From: Chromatiales bacterium
GTDB taxonomy: Bacteria; Pseudomonadota; Gammaproteobacteria; UBA6429; Thiohalophilaceae
Direction: 5' to 3'
DNA length: 6,337 bases
NCBI GenBank assembly: GCA_027057985.1
Contig: JALUTJ010000061.1
Coordinates: forward strand, 1 to 6,337
The notes beneath the pieces are model-generated. The model was given only the letters and a program-made list of their open reading frames with translations. It was not told where the DNA came from and did not search any database. The translations under genes and the position numbers were made by a program. Position 1 is the stretch's first letter; each line of letters begins with the position of its first letter. Positions 1 through 4,877 of this stretch are shown piece by piece.

Positions 1-408
1 ATACTGAAATGAAACAGAAGCAATTACAGTCTGTGCCTGTGGTGGAACGTCAGAGAATTTCTTCTTATTTCCAACTGCAGCATTATATTTTTGCTGAATT
101 TGCTCAATATGCTTTTTTTTGACCGCCTTATTAATCTCTTCAGCCTGAGCAGAAGTAATAGCAAGAGGTGATTTTTTTAAAACCTTTTGAGCATCGTTTG
201 CTTTTTTTCCCAAATAAGGCTTTAGTTTAGCTATAAGTGTGGCTGATAGTCCAAGAGCTTTTAAATCAGCTTCATTTCTCTGTCCCAGATCAAACCCGGT
301 CGCAATAGTAACTCCACTTTTACTCACATTTGCTGCTGGAACATAACCAATAGTCTTACTACCACCTTCCAGCTGACTTAGAAATTTATAATCGATACTT
401 TCAGGCAT
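1..408 (-). CDS. Pesticin/T4-lysozyme-like muramidase, partial (C-terminus beyond window)
   Basis: The reading frame starts at ATG 408-406 and stays open for 136 codons to the window edge, so the C-terminus is missing. The start is supported by an AGGGA Shine-Dalgarno about 8 bases upstream. The N-terminus MPESIDYKFLSQLEGG, then GYVP (residues 21-24), SGVTIATGFDLGQ (31-43) and a later QAQTVIASVSFQY at the edge match what I know of standalone pesticin-type muramidases, which hydrolyse peptidoglycan. Glu14 of LEGG is the likely catalytic acid. Thr34 and Asp40 are six residues apart, as I recall for the catalytic Thr/Asp pair of pesticin. There is no signal peptide or membrane segment, so release would need a holin, another secretion route, or lysis. 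The gene is A+T-rich and diverges from the neighbouring operon, which hints at phage or horizontal origin (inference). The family call is fairly secure; the biological role (endolysin, toxin or effector) is open. Confidence 0.8.
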   Translation of the reverse strand, partial: MPESIDYKFLSQLEGGSKTIGYVPAANVSKSGVTIATGFDLGQRNEADLKALGLSATLIAKLKPYLGKKANDAQKVLKKSPLAITSAQAEEINKAVKKKHIEQIQQKYNAAVGNKKKFSDVPPQAQTVIASVSFQY

Positions 409-447
409 TGTAATATCCCTTTACTTAGTAAATAAACAGATGCTGGT

Positions 448-476
448 ATTATGTAATTTGTCCGGCAAAATGGAAA
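448..476 (-). promoter_or_regulatory. Candidate sigma70 promoter for the muramidase gene
   Basis: Read on the minus strand, TTTCCA (476-471) lies 17 bases upstream of CATAAT (453-448). These match the -35 consensus at 4 of 6 and the -10 consensus at 5 of 6 positions, with ideal spacing. Transcription would begin near 441, giving a leader of about 33 bases before the ATG at 408. A perfect TATAAT further upstream (499-494) has no matching -35. Assigned by eye only. Confidence 0.35.
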
Positions 477-604
477 TGAATCTGTCATAAAATATTATAA
501 CTTTCTATCCGCCCTGCTTTTAGATTTACCACACACCATGACTTTTTTGCTATATCTTATTGTTTTTTCAAGCTTTTTAGTGATTTTCCTGAAAAATCTG
601 CTTA

Positions 605-637
605 TTCAGCTTCGGTTCAGCCTGGCCTGTCTATAGT
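605..637 (+). promoter_or_regulatory. Candidate OmpR/PhoP-family operator and -10 box
   Basis: TTCAGC at 605-610 is repeated exactly at 616-621 with five bases between, giving an 11-bp period. Ten bases after the second copy is TATAGT (632-637), a 5-of-6 match to the -10 consensus, and no good -35 hexamer is present. Response regulators of the OmpR/PhoB/PhoP family are known to bind tandem half-sites of this spacing and to replace a weak -35. A regulator of that family is encoded about 1 kb downstream. The hexamer is not the enterobacterial PhoP box (GTTTA), so the assignment rests on geometry. Confidence 0.35.
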
Positions 638-680
638 TCTCCATAACAGCTAAACATTGTTTAAAAAAAGGAGAACCAGA

Positions 681-1193
681 ATGAAAAAAATCATTATTTC
701 CGGAATCAGTATTTTAGTACTTGGCATGGCAAGCATGAGCATTGCCCAGGCGCACGAACATCATCGTGGTTATAGTGAGCGCGGCCATGATCGAACCTAT
801 GAGGGGCGATTCGAGCGGAAAATCCACCGTCAGCAAAGACGTGACCATCGCTGGCAAACCCGCAACCGCGTAGTAGAAAAGCATGTTTACAGGAATTTTG
901 GCAATCGCCAGGTTGAAAAGCATGTTTATCGCAGAAACGGCTACAAGCATATCGATAAGTATATTTACAGAAATACACCCCGTGGTTACTACCGCCATGC
1001 TTACCCACGCCATTCAGGCTATTACCGTCCAGGACACAGAGCTAATTACTACCCCATTGTTCGTGAGCATAACCCGGCACTACCCATGATTGCCGGAGGT
1101 ATTGTCGGTGGAGTTCTGAGTGATGGTGACCCGGCTGCTATCCTTGGTGGTGCCCTGTTTGGCGCTGCTGTGAATGATATAAGCCACCGCTGA
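681..1193 (+). CDS. Exported His/Arg-rich protein with tandem repeats and glycine-zipper tail
   Basis: I place the start at ATG 681, which has an AAGGAGA Shine-Dalgarno six to seven bases upstream and opens directly into a Sec signal peptide (MKKIIISGISILVL..., likely cleaved after AQA at residue 24). An in-frame ATG at 657 would add eight residues before the signal and has no such site. The mature part (~146 residues) has 14 His and over 20 Arg, many Tyr, and three 13-residue repeats starting at residues 65, 78 and 91 (VEKHVYRNFGNRQ, VEKHVYRRNGYKH, IDKYIYRNTPRGY). Residues 136-164 form a Gly/Ala-rich hydrophobic stretch (IAGGIVGG...AAILGGALFGAAV) like glycine-zipper segments of envelope proteins. 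I do not recognise a named family. A periplasmic or outer-membrane-associated metal- or polyanion-binding role is possible from composition, but this is inference. It lies upstream of the PepSY-phoPQ genes and may belong to their regulon. Confidence 0.8.
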   Translation: MKKIIISGISILVLGMASMSIAQAHEHHRGYSERGHDRTYEGRFERKIHRQQRRDHRWQTRNRVVEKHVYRNFGNRQVEKHVYRRNGYKHIDKYIYRNTPRGYYRHAYPRHSGYYRPGHRANYYPIVREHNPALPMIAGGIVGGVLSDGDPAAILGGALFGAAVNDISHR

Positions 1194-1239
1194 ACCTGAA
1201 AAATCTGGTGAAATGGTGACAGCTTGGTTATCCTTGTAT

Positions 1240-1265
1240 TACGGGTCAGTCATGGCTGACCCGTA
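1240..1265 (+). terminator. Perfect 10-bp hairpin between the His-rich and PepSY genes
   Basis: TACGGGTCAG (1240-1249), loop TCATGG, then CTGACCCGTA (1256-1265) form a perfect inverted repeat with a GC-rich core. It starts 46 bases after the stop codon of the His-rich gene and ends 29 bases before the PepSY start. The sequence after it (TCTTCACC) is not a real U-tract, so it may be a leaky terminator or attenuator, a 3'-end stabiliser, or an operator. A weak promoter-like pair (GTGACA 1216-1221, TATTAC 1237-1242, 15-bp spacer) overlaps its left arm. Confidence 0.4.
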
Positions 1266-1294
1266 TCTTCACCTAACACAGCCAGGAAAAAAAT

Positions 1295-1564
1295 ATGAAA
1301 TACCTGTTTCTTATACCCTCTCTCGTACTTTTGATTACTGGCAGCCACGCCAGTCCACTGATGATGGCAAGTCAGGTGCCCACTACCATGCTACTGGCCG
1401 AGACAGGTACATCCCTGAAACAGGCAATTCGTTCACTAAAGCAGAAAACAGGAGGACGAATCCTCTCAGCCAGAACCGTTAGCGAGAAGGGTAAACGCAT
1501 TCATAAGATAAAAGTTCTGCTACCCTCCGGCAAGGTACGTGTTTTTAAAGTTTCTGCAAATTAG
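1295..1564 (+). CDS. Small exported PepSY-like protein
   Basis: An 89-residue protein. The start at ATG 1295 is supported by AGGA seven bases upstream. Residues 1-19 form a Sec signal peptide (hydrophobic core LFLIPSLVLLITG, probable cleavage after SHA). The rest carries a single PepSY-like unit at about residues 40-88: a helix SLKQAIRSLKQKTGGRI, then strands LSARTVSEKGKRIHKIKVLL and GKVRVFKVSAN. Small periplasmic PepSY proteins commonly sit directly before PhoPQ-like two-component genes in gammaproteobacteria and are thought to inhibit proteases or modulate sensing; that role is inferred. Its stop codon is eight bases before the response-regulator start, and the stop's AG contributes to that gene's AGGA ribosome site, so the two are almost certainly co-transcribed. 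An overlapping frame from 1213 lacks these supports. Confidence 0.8.
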   Translation: MKYLFLIPSLVLLITGSHASPLMMASQVPTTMLLAETGTSLKQAIRSLKQKTGGRILSARTVSEKGKRIHKIKVLLPSGKVRVFKVSAN

Positions 1565-1572
1565 GATCAGCC

Positions 1573-2256
1573 ATGCGTTTACTGATCGTTGAAGATGAAC
1601 CTAACCTGCGCGAGCAATTGCAACAGTACCTGCAACAGCAGGGCTATGCGGTTGACGTTGCGGAAGATGGTAAAACCGGGCTCTATATGGGAAATGAGTA
1701 TCCTTTTGATCTTGCTATCGTCGATCTCGGTTTACCACAGCTTTCCGGTATCGAGGTTATCCGCCAATGGCGCGTTAACAACAGAACCTTCCCGGTTCTG
1801 ATTCTTACCGCACGTGGAAAGTGGCAGGACAAGGTAGAAGGACTCGAAGCCGGTGCCGATGATTACCTGGTAAAACCCTTCCATCATGAAGAATTGCTGG
1901 CACGGAGTCGTGCCCTGCTACGCCGAGCTGCTGGTGTCAGTCAACCTGTACTCAAGTTTGCTGATATCAGAATCAATACCTCGCAACAAAGTGTGAGCGT
2001 AAATAATGAACAGCTGGAACTGACCGCTTATGAATACAAGGTGATCGAGTACCTGGCTATGAATGCCGAGCGGGTCATTTCTAAAACTGAACTGACCGAA
2101 CATATCTATGACCAGGACTTTGATCGCGATAGTAATGTTATCGAGGTATTTATCGGCCGCCTGCGTAAAAAGCTGGATCCGGATGGAAGCCTGAAACCGA
2201 TAGAGACTCTGCGCGGCCGGGGTTATCGCTGGAAACTGGAAAAAGACAACGGATAA
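1573..2256 (+). CDS. phoP: PhoP-like response regulator, OmpR family
   Basis: A 227-residue DNA-binding response regulator of normal length for the family. The receiver domain (1-~115) has the acidic pair in VEDEP (Glu7, Asp8), the phospho-acceptor Asp51 in IVDLGLPQ, Thr79 in LILTAR and Lys101 in VKPF. The stretch LTARGKWQDKVEGLEAGADD is close to enterobacterial PhoP. A winged-helix Trans_reg_C domain follows (~127-222), with LTAYEYKVIEYL, the recognition-helix region NVIEVFIGRLRKKL and the terminal wing TLRGRGYRW. The AGGA ribosome site is six bases before the ATG. It is co-transcribed with the PepSY gene upstream and the sensor kinase four bases downstream. By homology it is phosphorylated by that kinase and controls envelope-related genes; the direct repeat at 605-621 is a candidate target. 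QseB-type regulators are the main alternative, but the partner kinase favours PhoP. Confidence 0.92.
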   Translation: MRLLIVEDEPNLREQLQQYLQQQGYAVDVAEDGKTGLYMGNEYPFDLAIVDLGLPQLSGIEVIRQWRVNNRTFPVLILTARGKWQDKVEGLEAGADDYLVKPFHHEELLARSRALLRRAAGVSQPVLKFADIRINTSQQSVSVNNEQLELTAYEYKVIEYLAMNAERVISKTELTEHIYDQDFDRDSNVIEVFIGRLRKKLDPDGSLKPIETLRGRGYRWKLEKDNG

Positions 2257-2260
2257 AGAC

Positions 2261-3598
2261 GTGAATAACTCGATTCACTCCAGGATTCTGGTTTCTGCCT
2301 TTATTACCCTGTTGCTGTTCATGGGACTGACCGGGCTGGTTCTGGATGAGGCGTTTCAGAATAATGTAAAACAGGCCCAGCGCGATAACCTGCGCACCCA
2401 GGTTTACAGCCTGCTGGCCGCCGCTGAGCTGGATGATAATAACCAGCTTCAACTCCCTGCAGAAGTCACCGAACCCCGACTCAACCTGGCAGAATCCAGC
2501 CTGGTGGCGAGGGTGCTGGATAGCAAGGGAAAAACCATCTGGAGCTCACTATCGGCACAGACCGTTTCCCTGCCTGAGGTACTCCAGCCTGAAACCGGCA
2601 AGTTCCGCTTTTCCAGTTTTAGCCATGCCCGGCAACACTATACCCTGGTGAATTTTGCTACCAGCTGGGTTACCGACAGTGATGAAGCGGCTTTTACCTT
2701 CCAGGTTGCCCAGAACAACCGGGTACTCGATGAACAGATTATCCTGTTTCGGCAAAACCTCTGGGGCTGGCTTGCCGGGGTCAGCCTGGTATTACTCCTG
2801 GGCCAGTTTCTTATCCTGCGCTGGGGCCTTAAACCTCTGCGACAGGTTGCCAGCGATCTACTGGAGATCGAACAAAATAAAAAGCAAAGACTCAAAGGCC
2901 GCTACCCGAAAGAAATCGAACCACTGACAAATAATCTTAATGCTTTACTTGATTCGGCAGAACAGCAACTTGCTCGCTACCGTGACGCGCTGGGCAATAT
3001 GGCACATAGTCTAAAAACCCCCATTGCTGTGCTACAGGGAATACTTAATAAGGCTGAAGGCCAGATTAACAGCAGTGAAAAAACAACGGCACTGGAGCAA
3101 ATTAAAACCATCAATGCCATCGTTGAATACCAGCTACAGCGTGCCGCCACGGTTGGCAAGGCACAGTTAAAAGAAGCCTGTCGCATAAAACCGGTCGCAG
3201 AAAAAATCAGCAATACCCTGAACAAGGTTTATCAGGACAAGCAGGTGAAGCTCGATATTGATATGCATGATGATATCCGTATGGCCATCGACGAGGGTGA
3301 TCTGTATGAACTGCTCGGCAACCTGCTGGAAAATGCTTATAAATGGTGCCAGCAACAGGTTCGTATTAAGGCAATAAAGGAAAATAATAAAACAGGCATT
3401 ATTATCGAAGACGATGGCCCCGGAATCAGCGATGCGATGCAGGAAAAAATTCTAAAGCGAGGACAACGTGCCGATGAAACCACGCCGGGACATGGACTCG
3501 GCCTTGCCATGGTCAATGATATGTTATTGCTTTATCAGGGTAGTATGCAGGTAAGCCGAAGTCCTTTAGGCGGCGCTATGATCACCATTACATTATAA
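2261..3598 (+). CDS. phoQ: PhoQ-like sensor histidine kinase
   Basis: A 445-residue inner-membrane kinase, probably starting at GTG 2261, four bases after the regulator's stop; GGAT lies six bases upstream. Two membrane segments (~9-28 and ~167-188) flank a periplasmic sensor of about 138 residues. A HAMP-type linker (~189-240) is followed by the dimerisation/phosphotransfer helix with His249 in the PhoQ-style H-box MAHSLKTPIAVLQG. The ATP-binding domain has the N-box NLLENAYKW (Asn358), the G1 box DDGPGI (385-389) and the G2 box GHGLGLAMV (410-418). All catalytic motifs are intact. The sensor domain shows only a modest acidic patch (DSDE, 139-142), so Mg2+ sensing as in Salmonella should not be assumed; the ligand is unknown. 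Its partner is the PhoP-like regulator encoded just upstream. Confidence 0.9.
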   Translation: MNNSIHSRILVSAFITLLLFMGLTGLVLDEAFQNNVKQAQRDNLRTQVYSLLAAAELDDNNQLQLPAEVTEPRLNLAESSLVARVLDSKGKTIWSSLSAQTVSLPEVLQPETGKFRFSSFSHARQHYTLVNFATSWVTDSDEAAFTFQVAQNNRVLDEQIILFRQNLWGWLAGVSLVLLLGQFLILRWGLKPLRQVASDLLEIEQNKKQRLKGRYPKEIEPLTNNLNALLDSAEQQLARYRDALGNMAHSLKTPIAVLQGILNKAEGQINSSEKTTALEQIKTINAIVEYQLQRAATVGKAQLKEACRIKPVAEKISNTLNKVYQDKQVKLDIDMHDDIRMAIDEGDLYELLGNLLENAYKWCQQQVRIKAIKENNKTGIIIEDDGPGISDAMQEKILKRGQRADETTPGHGLGLAMVNDMLLLYQGSMQVSRSPLGGAMITITL

Positions 3599-3621
3599 TG
3601 ATGCAGATTTATATTGGTGAC

Positions 3622-3650
3622 TGTAGATGGTATCTACACTGTTGTTTCTT
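3622..3650 (+). terminator. Candidate terminator at the convergent junction
   Basis: TGTAGAT (3622-3628), loop GGT, ATCTACA (3632-3638) make a perfect 7-bp stem, followed by a T-rich run (TGTTGTTTCTT, 3640-3650). It lies 23 bases after the phoQ stop and covers the stop codon of the convergent ferredoxin gene. The stem is A+T-rich and therefore weak. On the minus strand no clear U-tract follows, so it would serve mainly the plus-strand operon. Confidence 0.35.
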
Positions 3651-4212
3651 CAAGGTAAACCGAGCTAATCGTTATGGCCTTGTCTTCGACAATACAGGCT
3701 TCTCGACATAAGCCACAGCCGAGACATTGTTCCTGGTCAATAACCGGTTTTTCAGATTCTAAAACCAGTGCACCCGGGTTCGGACAGACGGCAACACAGG
3801 CACCACATTCAGGCCCGGAAAAAGGCAGGCAAGCGTTCTCATCTATCCGGGCAATCGCCAGTTTTGCCGGTACCGGGTTCTCTTCCTCCGGCAGTAGCAG
3901 TGCATTTGTTTCACAGGCGGTAACACAGGGCCAGTCATTGCACAGGTGACAGCCCTTTTTTAATAAATCCATCGCCGGGGTATGAGCAACATCAGCACCC
4001 AGCCGGGCGGCAAGAGGAAAGATCACTGCATAAGAACAGGCTTCGATACAGGCATTACAGCGTGTACAGGCCAGCAGAAATTCAAGCTCATCCACGGCAA
4101 ACGGCGGGCGGATCCATTTTTTGGCCTTTGCAGCAGCGCGTTTATCTGCCCCTTTGACGACAGCTTCGGCCGCCTTGCCAAATCCTTTACGAAAAAAATC
4201 CCGGCGGTCCAT
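3634..4212 (-). CDS. NapG/NapF-type ferredoxin with four [4Fe-4S] motifs
   Basis: I prefer the ATG at 4212-4210 (192 residues), which overlaps the cytochrome stop as TAATG and has GGA six bases upstream. An ATG at 4218-4216 would add two residues. Sixteen cysteines form four cluster motifs: C49-C52-C55-C59, C88-C91-C96-C100, C128-C136-C139-C143P and C163-C166-C169-C173. Four clusters in ~190 residues fit NapG/MauM-like ferredoxins better than three-cluster NapF. The N-terminus DRRDFFRKG resembles a Tat motif, but no hydrophobic core follows (GKAAEAVVKGADKRAAAKAK), so export is doubtful and the protein may act on the cytoplasmic face, as NapF does. It is the last gene of the minus-strand operon and probably relays electrons with the membrane polyferredoxin. 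The terminal enzyme is not in the window. Confidence 0.85.
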   Translation of the reverse strand: MDRRDFFRKGFGKAAEAVVKGADKRAAAKAKKWIRPPFAVDELEFLLACTRCNACIEACSYAVIFPLAARLGADVAHTPAMDLLKKGCHLCNDWPCVTACETNALLLPEEENPVPAKLAIARIDENACLPFSGPECGACVAVCPNPGALVLESEKPVIDQEQCLGCGLCREACIVEDKAITISSVYLEETTV

Positions 4213-4865
4213 TACCATTCCGCCTGCTGCATGCCCTTGTGGCAGTCGGCACAGGGGCGATTTTCACGTTTAAAACGATTGTGTAACGTCAGGTCTTTAT
4301 CAAAATTTTTTGCAATATGATGCGCGATACCCATGTGACAATCCATACAGGTTAGTCCTTTTTTAATACCACGTTCATGCGCAAGACGTGAATTTTTTTT
4401 CTGTTTTCTGACATTCATATCATCAAAAGAATGACAGTTACGGCATTCCCGTGAATCGGTACTGCGCATCACTTTCCACACATCTTCTGCCAGTTCAAGG
4501 CGTTTGTTTTCAAATTTTTCCTTTGTGTCGATGCTACCAATCAGCTTATGAAACAACTCATTACTGGCACTTATTTTTCTAAGCACCTTGTGTCCCCAGT
4601 CACGAGGCACATGACAGTCCGGACAACTTGCCTTTACCCCGGTGCGATTGGAAAAATGTATGGTTTCCTTGTATTCCTGGTAGACAGTATCTTTCATTTC
4701 ATGACAGGAAATACAGAATGATTCGGTATTGGTGACTTCCATTGCCGTGTTGAAAGCGCCCCAGAAAATAATCCCAAGAAAGAAGACACTAAAAAATACC
4801 ACTACGGGAAAATCAGAACTTAGTTTACAGTATTTTTTTAAAAGATTTCTAAACCTTGTCAGCAT
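4212..4865 (-). CDS. NapC/NirT/NrfH-family membrane cytochrome c with five heme motifs
   Basis: A 217-residue membrane-anchored multiheme cytochrome. The ATG at 4865 has AAGGA about eight bases upstream, overlapping the stop of the preceding gene 12 bases away. One N-terminal membrane helix (~20-38) is followed by a periplasmic domain with CXXCH at residues 51, 81, 141, 173 and 205. The first is CISCHEM; the Met two residues after the His is a heme ligand in NrfH. CPDCHVP and CMDCHMGIAHH are also typical of the family. NapC and NrfH are tetraheme quinol dehydrogenases of about this size, so the fifth motif (RPCADCHKG) in the short C-terminal tail is an addition. Pentaheme TorC-type proteins are much longer. 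By family it oxidises membrane quinol and passes electrons to a periplasmic reductase. It sits between a NapH-like and a NapG-like gene. I give no symbol because the reductase it serves is not visible. Confidence 0.9.
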   Translation of the reverse strand: MLTRFRNLLKKYCKLSSDFPVVVFFSVFFLGIIFWGAFNTAMEVTNTESFCISCHEMKDTVYQEYKETIHFSNRTGVKASCPDCHVPRDWGHKVLRKISASNELFHKLIGSIDTKEKFENKRLELAEDVWKVMRSTDSRECRNCHSFDDMNVRKQKKNSRLAHERGIKKGLTCMDCHMGIAHHIAKNFDKDLTLHNRFKRENRPCADCHKGMQQAEW

Positions 4866-4877
4866 AATATTATTCCT

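Larger units (their letters stand above)
409..680. other. A+T-rich divergent intergenic region
   Basis: These 272 bases separate the minus-strand muramidase gene from the plus-strand His-rich gene. Besides the two candidate promoter regions listed separately, they contain several T-runs (around 541-580) and a small palindrome, TAAAC-ATT-GTTTA, at 651-663. The palindrome would fall in the 5' leader of the His-rich gene, just before its Shine-Dalgarno. I see no convincing coding region or RNA gene here. Confidence 0.5.

Noticed and set aside
494..499. Perfect minus-strand TATAAT as the muramidase promoter
   Set aside because: No acceptable -35 lies 15-19 bases upstream in a region where A+T-rich hexamers are expected by chance; the 448-476 pair is better.
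657..680. Upstream ATG for the His-rich gene
   Set aside because: It would put the AAGGAGA ribosome site inside the coding region and add MFKKRRTR before a complete signal peptide.
873..989. Three 39-bp repeats considered as a CRISPR or intergenic repeat array
   Set aside because: They are in frame inside a protein, adjacent without spacers, and conserved at the amino-acid rather than the base level.
706..1013. Two minus-strand open frames antisense to the His-rich gene
   Set aside because: They have no ribosome sites or recognisable domains, and are explained as shadows of the biased His/Arg codons on the other strand.
1213..1482. Plus-strand open frame of 89 codons overlapping the start of the PepSY gene
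   Set aside because: It runs through the 1240-1265 hairpin, has no ribosome site and no family resemblance, and overlaps a frame with a signal peptide and good ribosome site.
3674..4320. Plus-strand open frames opposite the ferredoxin and cytochrome genes
   Set aside because: The minus strand has unmistakable cysteine-cluster and CXXCH motifs in the same place; the plus frames have no support.
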